DNA from: Catenulispora rubra
GTDB taxonomy: Bacteria > Actinomycetota > Actinomycetes > Streptomycetales > Catenulisporaceae
Assembly (NCBI RefSeq): GCF_015356825.1
Contig: NZ_JAACYW010000090.1
Span: 1 to 37,403, forward strand
Direction: 5' to 3'
DNA: 37,403 nucleotides
Shown: in pieces, positions 6,679-14,360 of the stretch
How the letters are laid out: the number at the start of each line of letters is the position of its first letter
Position numbering within the stretch: position 1 is the first letter of the stretch
Translations under genes and position numbers: made by a program
Notes under the pieces: model-generated
Told to the model about the DNA's origin: nothing
The model's input: only the letters and a program-made list of their open reading frames with translations
The model's database searches: none

Positions 6679-7905
6679 TCAGCCTCGCAGCAGCTGCAGA
6701 TCGATCGCATCCGCCATCGCGTGCATCCCCACATCGTTGGGATGAATGTGGTCGCCGGAGTCATACACAGGATTCAGCGACGCGATGTTGTTCAGGTCCC
6801 GCATCGTCTGGTCGAAGTCGACGACGCCGTCGAACGCGCCGCTCGTCCGGATCCACTCGTTCACGGTCTGCCGCAGCGTCTCGGCGGTGGGCGTGTAGTA
6901 CCCGTTGCCCTTGATCGGCATCAGCGTCCCGCCGATGATCCGCACATGCGCCGCGTGCGCCTGCGCGATCAGCGTCTGATAGCCGGCGATCAGGTCCTGC
7001 GCGGTCAGCGGCGCACCGCCGGGGCCGGCGTTGTTGCCGATGTCGTTGATGCCCTCCAGCAGGATCACGTCGCGCACCCCCGGCTGCCCGAGCGCGTCGT
7101 GCCCGAAGCGTTTGAGGGCACTGACACCCTGCCAGAGGTTCGGCACGTCGGTGAGCACCCGGTTCCCCCCGATCCCGGCGTCCACGACGCTCAGCCGCTG
7201 CGGACCCGTCCCCGGTCCCGGCGCCGCGCCGAGCCGGTCGGCCAGCAGGTCCGGCCAGCGCGTGTACGTCCCGGTTGAGGAGTGGTACCCGTCGGTGATC
7301 GAGTCGCCGAACGCGACCACGGTGCCCCGGGCCGTCGCCGGCACGACGTCCAGCCCGGCCAGGTAGTACCACGAGGTCGTGGTGCTCCCGAACGCCGCCG
7401 CGCTCTCGTCACCACTGTGGTCGCCGGAGGCGACGTACGTCGTGTCGAAAGCGTCGGAGTGCCAGGTGGAGGTACCGGTCGGGCCGGGCAGATAAAGGCT
7501 GACCAGCAGGTTTTCCCCAGCGCTGACCGTGATCGGAACGGCGTCGCTGACCACCTCCTGGCCGGCCGGGACAGTGACCGCCCCGGAGTGGCCGAAGGTG
7601 ACAGTCAGGGTGCTGCCACCCACCGGCGTCGCACCACTGGCCTGCGGCGCGATCGCCACAGCACTCACCACAAGCGGGCTGCTGCTGTACCGGTTGGACA
7701 GCGTGATACGAGCATCCGAGCCCGCGACGCTGCTGTGCGCGACCATCCGAATGGTCTGGTCGGTGAACGACGGCCCGCCGGTCGTCATGCTCGGCGACCA
7801 CGCACCGACCCGGGTCCCGGACGCCTGCGCGGCACCCTGCGGCGTGATCGTCAAAGCGAGGCCAACCATCGCGGCTACGACGGATCTCAGGACGGCGCGT
7901 CTCAC
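6679..7905 (-). CDS. Secreted SGNH/GDSL hydrolase (probable carbohydrate esterase)
   Basis: A 408-residue exported esterase. The GTG start at 7905 has GGAGG immediately upstream and overlaps the stop of the GH95 gene (GTGA), implying translational coupling. An N-terminal Sec signal (about residues 1-27, VRRAVLRSVVAAMVGLALTITPQGAAQA) is followed by a beta-rich accessory domain (about 30-190) and an SGNH domain. Catalytic blocks are FGDSITDG (Ser202), GIGGNRV, GINDIG (block III Asn) and DHIHPND (Asp385, His388). Two-domain proteins of this type include acetyl-xylan and rhamnogalacturonan esterases. Last gene of an apparent ROK-GH27-GH95-SGNH operon, it probably removes acetyl groups from plant hemicellulose (inference from context). 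Confidence 0.9.
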   Translation of the reverse strand: MRRAVLRSVVAAMVGLALTITPQGAAQASGTRVGAWSPSMTTGGPSFTDQTIRMVAHSSVAGSDARITLSNRYSSSPLVVSAVAIAPQASGATPVGGSTLTVTFGHSGAVTVPAGQEVVSDAVPITVSAGENLLVSLYLPGPTGTSTWHSDAFDTTYVASGDHSGDESAAAFGSTTTSWYYLAGLDVVPATARGTVVAFGDSITDGYHSSTGTYTRWPDLLADRLGAAPGPGTGPQRLSVVDAGIGGNRVLTDVPNLWQGVSALKRFGHDALGQPGVRDVILLEGINDIGNNAGPGGAPLTAQDLIAGYQTLIAQAHAAHVRIIGGTLMPIKGNGYYTPTAETLRQTVNEWIRTSGAFDGVVDFDQTMRDLNNIASLNPVYDSGDHIHPNDVGMHAMADAIDLQLLRG

Positions 7906-10283
7906 AGCTCCTCCAAGGAAACGGACTGCCCGGCCCGCAAGCGCACGATCTGCGCCTTCCCATTGACCACCACGGTCGTGCTCTGACCGCCGACACTGCG
8001 CAGCCTGGCCCGCGTGACCTTGCCGCCCTTCCAGCTCACGTCGACAGTGAAGCCGCCCCGCACGCCGACCCCGGTGACCGACCCCGAAGCAGCCCACGCA
8101 GCAGGCAGCGCCGGCAGCAACTCGACGTACCCGGGCCGCGAGTACACCAGCATGTCGACAGCCGCAGACGGAGTCCCGAAGTTCGCGTCGATCTGGAACG
8201 CGCCGCTGCCGGCCGAGAGGTTGAGGATGTCGAACAGGTTCTGCGCAGTCCCGTTCGTCCCATTGGTAGAAGGCTTCAGGTTGTTGACATACAGCTGGTA
8301 GGCGTTCTGCGCGTTCTTCAACCGCGACCAGCACAGGCTGCGCCACGCGTTGGCCCAGCCGTAGCTGTTCATCCCGCGCGCAGTGAGCAGGGCGGTCGCG
8401 CCGGCGACGATGTCCGAAGGGGTCGAGCCGTCGGGCCGAATCCGGTCGCCGGGGAACAGCCCGAACAGCGGGGACAGGTGGCGGTGCTGCGGATCCCCGA
8501 GGTTGTCAGGGGTCATCCACTCCTCCAACCACCCGGTCGTGGGACTGACCACCGGAAGGTACAACTGCTGCTGAAGCCCCTGGACGGTCCGGCTGTATCC
8601 GGCGTCCCGGCCGAGTACCTGAGTCGCGGTCTGGTAGCGGCTGAACAGGTTCCATACCTGTTCCTGCGCGTAAGTGATGCCCTTGGCGTCGAGCGGCCCC
8701 TGCTCCGGCGACCAGTCGCTGTCCGCGATCAGCACCTGCCGCGTGCCGCCGGAGGCATCCGTCACGGTCGTCGTGATCAGCCGCGCCTCCCAGAACTGCA
8801 CGGCGCCCTTGATCAGCGGGTAGATCTTCGCGAGATAGGCGCGGTCCTGCGTGTATTCGTAGTGCTCGAACAGGTTGTGGCACAGCCAGGCGTTGCCGGC
8901 CGGATGCCACCACCAGCCGCCCCCGCCGTAGGGGTTGGTGGAGATCGCGATGGTCCAGCCGGCGATCTTCCCGCTGGAGTTGCGGTACCGGTTCGTCGGG
9001 CTGTTGAACAGCCGCTGCGTGATGTCCGTCCACGACGGCAGCTGCGCGAGGCAATAGTCGGTCAGCGCGTCGAAGCAGTCGGACAACCCGACCCGGTCGG
9101 CCATCCAGTAGTTCATCTGGAGGTTGATGTCGGTGTGGAAGTCGGCCATCCACGCCGGATTGTTGCCGTCCAGCCACAGCCCCTGAAGGTTGAGCGGCAG
9201 CCCGCCCCGGGACCCGGAGATCATCAGGTAGCGCCCGAACTGCACGTACGCGGCTTCCAGCTCCGGGTCGGGGATGTCGTCCCGAGCGCGGGCCTGGATC
9301 CGGTCCCAGGTGTCCAGGGCCTTCTGGGACGCGGACGACGCGCCGAAGTCGACGGCGAATGTGCTGAACTCGCCGAGGAAATCGGCGACGTGCGTGTACA
9401 GCAGAGCGGTTGGCGACTGCCGGCCCGCGTCGAGGACCTTGGTCTGCGCCAGGCTGAGCGGGTCGACGTCCGGGTTCCGGAAACCGGCCGCGAAGTCCGG
9501 CGCGTAGTCGGTGCCGCCGCTGACCACGACCGTGAGGTCCCGGCAGTCCGTGAAGGACAGCGACGTCCCGCTAACGGCGACCGTACCGGTGCTGCTCTGA
9601 GCCGTGAGCGCGGCGCCGTACGTCAAACCGTTGGCGAGCGTGCCACCGAACGAGGCGAGCGTCGACGAACTGTCGACGGTGGTGGCTTCCCCGTGCGTAC
9701 CGGCCAGGGAGACAGTGCCCGTATACGCGCCGCCACCGTGCTGCGTGAATCGCAGGACTATGACGTCGTCAGGGCGGCTGGCGAAGATCTGCCGCTGGTA
9801 GGTGACCCCGTTGACGTCGTACGACGTCGTCAGCACCCCCTGAGCCAGGTCGAGCGTGCGCCGGTAGTTGTTGACCACGCTCAGGTCATGAGCCGGGATG
9901 GCGACGGTCAGCTGCGCGAGCAGAGCGAAGGAGCCGAAATCGTTGGCGCTGTAAGGGAACTGGCCGTCGCTCTGCAACGCGTCGTTGCGGCCGCCGGTCC
10001 ACAGCGTTTCGTCGGTGATCGTCAGGTATTCGGAGGCGGGGTCGTTGCTCGCCAGCGCCCCGAGCCGGCCGTTCCCGACCGGCAGGCCCTGCGTCATCAT
10101 CGAGGAGGGGGAGGCGGGCGCCTGCCACCACAGCTGGTTCTTCGCGGCCAGGGCCGGAGCCAGCAGCGGGGACTGCGTCGGGCGTACCGGGGCCGGCGTG
10201 GCGGCGAAGGCGGGCCGGACGCCGAACACGGTGACCGCGCCGGCTGCGGCGCCGGCCAGGAAGCTTCTGCGAGGGATGTCCAT
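7902..10283 (-). CDS. Tat-exported GH95 alpha-L-fucosidase
   Basis: A 793-residue glycoside hydrolase family 95 enzyme, which releases alpha-1,2-linked L-fucose (some members act on L-galactose) with inversion. A Tat signal, MDIPRRSFLAGAAAGAV, precedes the mature enzyme. The N-terminal beta-domain has the family signature PVGNGRLGALA...TITDETLWTGG. The (alpha/alpha)6 barrel carries INLQMNYW (Asn387 and Asn391), SDWSPEQGPLD with the likely acid Glu, and QIDANFG (Asp699). The C-terminal domain ends in KAQIVRLRAGQSVSLEEL. The start at 10283 is chosen from the twin-arginine signal and an upstream GGAG. It lies between the GH27 and SGNH genes, overlapping the latter by 4 bases. Role: trimming fucosyl side chains, for example of xyloglucan. 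Confidence 0.93.
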   Translation of the reverse strand: MDIPRRSFLAGAAAGAVTVFGVRPAFAATPAPVRPTQSPLLAPALAAKNQLWWQAPASPSSMMTQGLPVGNGRLGALASNDPASEYLTITDETLWTGGRNDALQSDGQFPYSANDFGSFALLAQLTVAIPAHDLSVVNNYRRTLDLAQGVLTTSYDVNGVTYQRQIFASRPDDVIVLRFTQHGGGAYTGTVSLAGTHGEATTVDSSSTLASFGGTLANGLTYGAALTAQSSTGTVAVSGTSLSFTDCRDLTVVVSGGTDYAPDFAAGFRNPDVDPLSLAQTKVLDAGRQSPTALLYTHVADFLGEFSTFAVDFGASSASQKALDTWDRIQARARDDIPDPELEAAYVQFGRYLMISGSRGGLPLNLQGLWLDGNNPAWMADFHTDINLQMNYWMADRVGLSDCFDALTDYCLAQLPSWTDITQRLFNSPTNRYRNSSGKIAGWTIAISTNPYGGGGWWWHPAGNAWLCHNLFEHYEYTQDRAYLAKIYPLIKGAVQFWEARLITTTVTDASGGTRQVLIADSDWSPEQGPLDAKGITYAQEQVWNLFSRYQTATQVLGRDAGYSRTVQGLQQQLYLPVVSPTTGWLEEWMTPDNLGDPQHRHLSPLFGLFPGDRIRPDGSTPSDIVAGATALLTARGMNSYGWANAWRSLCWSRLKNAQNAYQLYVNNLKPSTNGTNGTAQNLFDILNLSAGSGAFQIDANFGTPSAAVDMLVYSRPGYVELLPALPAAWAASGSVTGVGVRGGFTVDVSWKGGKVTRARLRSVGGQSTTVVVNGKAQIVRLRAGQSVSLEEL

Positions 10284-10318
10284 GGTCGTGCACTCCGTTG
10301 GTGAGGGATGGACGGCAC

Positions 10319-10350
10319 GGGGCCCGGTCCGCGTCACCGGACCCGGCCCC
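10319..10350 (-). other. Strong hairpin between the GH27 and GH95 genes
   Basis: Positions 10319-10331 and 10338-10350 form a 13-bp stem with one mismatch and a 6-nt loop, entirely inside the 83-bp gap. It has no T-tract. It may reduce read-through or protect the upstream mRNA, tuning the ratio of GH27 to GH95. Confidence 0.5.
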
Positions 10351-10366
10351 GCGCCGGCGCCGGTGG

Positions 10367-12199
10367 TCAGGAGGACGCGGGGACGTCGATCTTGTCGATG
10401 TCGGGCGAGTACCACCCGTTGCTGTCGAAGGTGATGGAGTTGGCGCCCGCGTTCAGGCCCAGCTGGAAGCTGATGGAGTGGGCGGTGTTCCAGTCACCGC
10501 TCGACGGGAAGGCGATGTTCGTGCCGCTGCCGGTGTTGGAGGAGATGGTCGCGGTCCGGTCGGTGCTGCCGTCCACATAGGCCACGGTGATGGTGTAGAT
10601 CCCGGCCTTCTTCACCGTGATGCCGTTGAACTGAAGCTTCGCGCTGCCGTAGAGGTTGCCGACCTTCTTCCCGCCCGAGCACTCCGGGCAGGCGGTGATC
10701 GCGGCGCTGCCGCTCAGCGTGTTGTTCGGGGACTCGGCCTCGTAGGCGGTGGTGGTCACGGTGCTGCCTGCGGGCCGCACGGTGAACAGCCGCGAGCCGT
10801 GCGCGGGCAGCGCTTCGGTGATCTGGTTGCGGAAGCTGCCGAGATCCTGGTGGTTCCACAGATCGTGTACCGCGGCGTTGCCCTGGAACCCCAGCGCGGC
10901 CCAGTAGGCGGTGACGGCTTCAGGCGCGCCGGCGAGGTTGAACAGCGCGACGGTGTAGCTGCCGTCGGCGTTCTTGGCGGCCCAGACCTGCTGGTCGCCC
11001 ATCGTGCTGATCGGCCGGGCGACCGGCGAGTTGCTCTGGTCGACCGCGATGACCTCGCGGTTGGTGAGCAACGACAGGCCATAGCTGTCCAGCTGGGTGA
11101 GGTCGTCGCCGGTGAACAGCGGGGACTTGTTGATGGCCCACAGCGTCTCGTAGCTCTGCCGCTCGGCGTTGGTCAGGCCGTCCATCGTGCCGTTGCCGAC
11201 GTCGAGGGAGTCCAGGTCGTTCCAGCCGCCGGGAGCGGCCACGTCGCTCCACACGGGGGCGTCGTTCCAGCGTGCCTTGACCGAGTTGTCCCAGGTGACC
11301 AGCGTGCCGCAGTAGCACTCGACGTCGGTGTCGATGCGCCAGCCGTTCGAGTACTGCTTCCAGGCGGCGGCGGTGCCCCGGTCCAGCGACCAGGAGAGCT
11401 CCAGGTGGATGGGACGGCCGGTGGCGGCGATGGCCTGGTTCCAGGCGGCCACGTCCGGGGTGTTGTCGTAGTTGTCGCCGGACTTGCCCGAGCCGGGCCC
11501 GACGCCGTCGATCTTGAGGAAGTCGTAGCCCCAGTCGGCGAGCATCTGCGCCTGGGAGTCGACGTACTTCTGCGCGCAGGTGTTGGCGAAGTCCAGTTTG
11601 TAGGAGCTGTCCCAGCCGTTGGTGGTGCGCAGGTCCGGGTAGACGATGTCGGCCGTGGTGCAGCCGGGGGCGTTCCAGATCGGGACGGTGCCGCCGCCGT
11701 AGGCCTCCTTCTCCAGGCCGACGGGGAGGTAGATACCGGCCTTGAGACCCTTGGCATGTATGTGGTCTGCGACCGGCTTCATCCCGTTCGGGAAGCGGAC
11801 CGGGTCCGGGGCCTGCCTGGCGTTCTGGTCGTACTCCGGCTTCCAGGTGTTGTCGCGCCACCAGCCGGCGTCGATGTTGACGTAGTTGTAGCCGTAGGCG
11901 CTGAGGTTGGCCGCCAGGGCGTCGGTCTGCTTCAGGACGTTGGCCTCGGTGAGGTAGCTGTAGCTGCCGTTGGGGTTCAGGCCCGGATACGACGAGGACT
12001 GCATGCTCCAGCTCGACCAGCCCATGTAGGGCGTGGCGGCCATGGTGGTCGCGGTCGCGGTCTTGCTTGCGGTGGCGGAGCTGTGGCTGTCGGCCTGCAC
12101 GGTCGCTGCGGGGATGACCGCGGCGACCGTGCCTACGGAGACCAGGACCAACGCGGCTCTGGCGATTTTGGGCAGGCGGGGGTACGAGGATGACCGCAT
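10367..12199 (-). CDS. Secreted GH27 alpha-galactosidase with C-terminal CBM35-like module
   Basis: A 610-residue family 27 enzyme. A Sec signal covers about residues 1-36. The (beta/alpha)8 barrel begins ATPYMGWSSW and carries YDFLKIDG (nucleophile Asp231) and WRIDTDVECYC (acid/base Asp292), then GGWNDLDSLDVGNG and a C-terminal antiparallel domain ending near residue 480. The last ~130 residues (YEAESPNNTLSG... to the end) are a CBM35-like beta-sandwich that binds polysaccharide. GH27 contains alpha-galactosidases and beta-L-arabinopyranosidases; the former is the default. The ATG at 12199 has a perfect AGGAGG 8 nt upstream. First hydrolase of the operon behind the ROK repressor, separated by four 11-bp repeats. 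Confidence 0.93.
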   Translation of the reverse strand: MRSSSYPRLPKIARAALVLVSVGTVAAVIPAATVQADSHSSATASKTATATTMAATPYMGWSSWSMQSSSYPGLNPNGSYSYLTEANVLKQTDALAANLSAYGYNYVNIDAGWWRDNTWKPEYDQNARQAPDPVRFPNGMKPVADHIHAKGLKAGIYLPVGLEKEAYGGGTVPIWNAPGCTTADIVYPDLRTTNGWDSSYKLDFANTCAQKYVDSQAQMLADWGYDFLKIDGVGPGSGKSGDNYDNTPDVAAWNQAIAATGRPIHLELSWSLDRGTAAAWKQYSNGWRIDTDVECYCGTLVTWDNSVKARWNDAPVWSDVAAPGGWNDLDSLDVGNGTMDGLTNAERQSYETLWAINKSPLFTGDDLTQLDSYGLSLLTNREVIAVDQSNSPVARPISTMGDQQVWAAKNADGSYTVALFNLAGAPEAVTAYWAALGFQGNAAVHDLWNHQDLGSFRNQITEALPAHGSRLFTVRPAGSTVTTTAYEAESPNNTLSGSAAITACPECSGGKKVGNLYGSAKLQFNGITVKKAGIYTITVAYVDGSTDRTATISSNTGSGTNIAFPSSGDWNTAHSISFQLGLNAGANSITFDSNGWYSPDIDKIDVPASS

Positions 12200-12245
12200 G
12201 GGTCGAACCTCCTGTGTGGGGTGGGAGACAGGTTTTTGGTGCTGA

Positions 12246-12289
12246 GACTGCCTAGGGACTGTGCTGGGACTGCCTTGGGACTGCCTAGT
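12246..12289. repeat. Four tandem 11-bp repeats between repressor and GH27 genes
   Basis: GACTGCCTAGG (12246), GACTGTGCTGG (12257), GACTGCCTTGG (12268) and GACTGCCTAGT (12279) follow each other with no gap. The period of 11 bp is one helical turn, so a bound protein would see all copies on the same DNA face. The array lies in the 95-bp spacer between the ROK stop and the GH27 ribosome-binding site. Confidence 0.85.
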
Positions 12290-12294
12290 GCGTG

Positions 12295-13470
12295 TTACTG
12301 CGTGTCCGAACCGATGAAGGACTGGATCGAGGTCGCCGCGGCGCCACGAGCCCACTCCTCGAACGACAGCGGCCGCGTCATCAGGTCGCACTGGGCCGCG
12401 GTGCCGAACGCCGCCGCGACGAACGCCTCGCGGATCCCGTCGGCGAACAGGTCGTAGGCGGCCAGTCCCTCGCCGGAGATGATCACCCGGTCCGGGCCGA
12501 ACAGGTTGACGACGCAGCCGATGGCCCGGCCGATCGCCGCGCCGGCCCGGGCGTAGACCGCGCGCGCCCCCGGGTCTCCGCGGCGGGCCATCTCCAGCGC
12601 GTCGGCCACCGTGGCCACGGGTTCCCCCGAGGCCTCGCGGACGTCGCGCAGGATCGCCGGGTCCGCGGCGATGGCTTCCACGCACCCGTAGTTGCCGCAG
12701 TGGCACTGCGGGCCGAGCGGTTCGATGGGCAGGTGGCCGATCTCCCCGGCCACGCCGTGGGTGCCCGACACCACGCGTCCGTGGACCACGAGGCCGCAGC
12801 CGATGCCGGCGCCCACGGTCACCAGCGCGAAGTCCGCCAGCCCGACTCCGGCTCCGAACCACTGCTCGGCGACGGTGAGCGCCCGGACGTCGTTGTCGAC
12901 CGTGACCGGCAGCCCGGTGGCCGTGGCGGCGATCTCGGCGAGCGGGACGTCCCGCCACTCCAGGAAGGGCGAGTACCGGACCACGCCCTCGGCCCGGTCC
13001 ACGTCACCGGAGACGGCGATGCCCAGGCCCCGGACCGGCACACCCAGTCCGTCGGCCTCCGTGGACAGTTCCTCGACCAGCGCGGTGATCGCGGGCAGCA
13101 CGGCCTCCGGCTCCCGGTCCGTGAGCCGGACGTGCCGGGCCGCCCGGACCCGGCAGCGCAGATCGGTCAGGACGGCGATGATCTCGTCCGCGGTCACCTT
13201 GACCCCGATGAACAACGCCCGCCCCGCGTTCACCCGGACCGGATTGGCCGGGCGCCCCAGGGCCGACCGCGCACCCTCGTTGAGGTCTTCGACGAGGTAG
13301 CCCACGTCCATGAGCGGCCGCACCGCCTTGGTCACGGCGGCCGCGGACAGGCCGGCCCGCTGCGCGATCTCGCTCCGGGTGATCGGTCCGTGGGCGAGCA
13401 CGGTGGTGAAGACCAGGGACGCGGCGGGCGTCGCGGTCAGGACCAGGTCGTCGGCGGGAGTGGTGTGCAC
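12295..13470 (-). CDS. ROK-family transcriptional repressor
   Basis: A 391-residue regulator of the XylR/NagC type. An N-terminal winged helix (about residues 20-75, SEIAQRAGLSAAAVTKAVRPLMDVGYL) is fused to a sugar-kinase-like ROK domain. That domain has the phosphate and sugar loops (DNDVRALTVAEQWFGAG, TVGAGIGCGLVVHG, GEIGHLPIEP) and the zinc site CHCGNYGCVE. Such proteins repress sugar-use genes and release DNA on binding a sugar. The frame extends to a TTG at 13506, but a consensus promoter lies over that region and its start point falls on the GTG at 13470, which is therefore taken as a leaderless start. The gene heads the minus-strand hydrolase cluster and probably controls it. Confidence 0.9.
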   Translation of the reverse strand: MHTTPADDLVLTATPAASLVFTTVLAHGPITRSEIAQRAGLSAAAVTKAVRPLMDVGYLVEDLNEGARSALGRPANPVRVNAGRALFIGVKVTADEIIAVLTDLRCRVRAARHVRLTDREPEAVLPAITALVEELSTEADGLGVPVRGLGIAVSGDVDRAEGVVRYSPFLEWRDVPLAEIAATATGLPVTVDNDVRALTVAEQWFGAGVGLADFALVTVGAGIGCGLVVHGRVVSGTHGVAGEIGHLPIEPLGPQCHCGNYGCVEAIAADPAILRDVREASGEPVATVADALEMARRGDPGARAVYARAGAAIGRAIGCVVNLFGPDRVIISGEGLAAYDLFADGIREAFVAAAFGTAAQCDLMTRPLSFEEWARGAAATSIQSFIGSDTQ

Positions 13471-13477
13471 GGCCGGA

Positions 13478-13506
13478 AACCTAGGACTGTTCTTTTCTGT
13501 TGTCAA
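13478..13506 (-). promoter_or_regulatory. Consensus promoter of the ROK gene, leaderless
   Basis: On the minus strand TTGACA (13506-13501) and TAGGTT (13483-13478) are spaced by exactly 17 bp. Transcription starting about 8 nt after the -10 would begin at the GTG at 13470. The spacer and -10 contain ACAGTCCTAGG, nearly the same as ACAGTCCCTAGG inside the 11-bp repeat array downstream, suggesting one protein binds both. Confidence 0.8.
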
Positions 13507-13737
13507 TGAAAGAAGTGGGGACTCTGCGAACAGTGATCATCCATCGCCGATCACCTGGGAAAAGCAAGGAGAAAATTATCTTTGATATTCGATCGAAGGT
13601 ATGGCGCACAGCGGTCGATCAGGGGGGCCATCGGCTCGTGACGAGGTCGGTAACCGCGGATGAACTCTTGCGCCGATCGTTCTTCGAGTACTGACATCCT
13701 TCCCGCGGCTCCGTATTTTTGGAGTGTGGAGAACGGG
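13507..13737. other. Divergent spacer, relatively AT-rich
   Basis: About 230 bases between the ROK promoter and the GPP34-like gene. It is richer in A/T than its surroundings around 13545-13600 and contains a perfect 10-bp palindrome TTCGATCGAA at 13588-13597. A 64-codon open frame at 13500-13694 has poor codon use and no ribosome-binding site and is not called. Confidence 0.5.
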
Positions 13738-14301
13738 ATGCACCTCCTCCTGCTCGCCGTCGATCCCGACCGCGACGGACGGCCGCGTTTCACCCCCGCC
13801 CTCGCGCCGACGCTCGTCCTGGCCGACCTGCTGGACAAGACCAGGCGCGGCCGGCCGGCACCGGACTCGTTGGCCGACTACCTGCGGACCCGCGCGCCGG
13901 GCCGGTTGGACCGGTACGTCGAGGCCGCCCGGGAGCTCGGGATCCTGGAGGTCACCGTGCGCCGGGAGGGCTACTTCGGGCACACCCGGATCCGCGTCGC
14001 CGACCGGTGGCCGCTGGAGCGGGCCGTGGACCGGTTGGTGCGGATCCTCAAATCGGATCAGCATCCTGATGACAGGGATCTGGCCTTCGTCGTCCTGGCC
14101 GAGCAGATGGGGCGCGCGCGGGTGCATCTGAAGGGGCGCAAGCACCGCGATCAACGCCAGCGGCTGGAGCTGCTGGTCGGATGGGTCGCCAGCGGGCGCG
14201 GGCGGCATCGGTCGGTCGCGAACGCGGTGCTGTACGACGGCCTGCGGGCCATCCCGTCGATGACAGCGGACTGGGAAGCCTCGTTCGCCGCCCTTCGATG
14301 A
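13738..14301 (+). CDS. GPP34 (Golgi phosphoprotein 3)-like protein
   Basis: A 187-residue all-helical cytoplasmic protein. The opening MHLLLLAVDPDRDGRPRF, the LAPTLVLADLLD helix, and the later charged helices (DRLVRILKSDQHPDDRDLAFVVLAEQMGRARVHL) fit the GPP34 family, which in eukaryotes binds phosphatidylinositol-4-phosphate. Actinobacteria often carry several copies of unknown function, possibly peripheral membrane proteins. The match is by overall pattern, so the family assignment is moderate. The ATG at 13738 is preceded by GGAG at 6-nt spacing; a GTG at 13726 is possible. It is transcribed away from the ROK gene and toward the S9 peptidase. Confidence 0.6.
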   Translation: MHLLLLAVDPDRDGRPRFTPALAPTLVLADLLDKTRRGRPAPDSLADYLRTRAPGRLDRYVEAARELGILEVTVRREGYFGHTRIRVADRWPLERAVDRLVRILKSDQHPDDRDLAFVVLAEQMGRARVHLKGRKHRDQRQRLELLVGWVASGRGRHRSVANAVLYDGLRAIPSMTADWEASFAALR

Positions 14302-14360
14302 CCGGATGACCTTGGCGGGTGCGGGCTGTGGTGATGCCCGGCGCCGCCTATGGTTGAGGC

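Noticed and set aside
7906..8346. Upstream extension of the SGNH frame to 8346
   Set aside because: It lies inside the GH95 gene in another frame. The GTG at 7905 has GGAGG and begins a good signal peptide.
8478..10304. 608-codon plus-strand frame opposite GH95
   Set aside because: Antisense shadow. GH95 signatures and the Tat signal are on the minus strand.
10284..10415. Upstream extension of the GH95 frame to 10415
   Set aside because: It would place about 44 residues before a perfect Tat signal and overlap the intergenic hairpin; ATG 10283 has its own GGAG.
12246..12289. CRISPR array
   Set aside because: Repeats are contiguous 11-mers with no spacers and no cas genes nearby. No CRISPR-like structure is seen elsewhere in the window.
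13500..13694. 64-codon plus-strand frame in the ROK/GPP34 spacer
   Set aside because: Poor third-position GC, no ribosome-binding site, and its start overlaps the ROK promoter.
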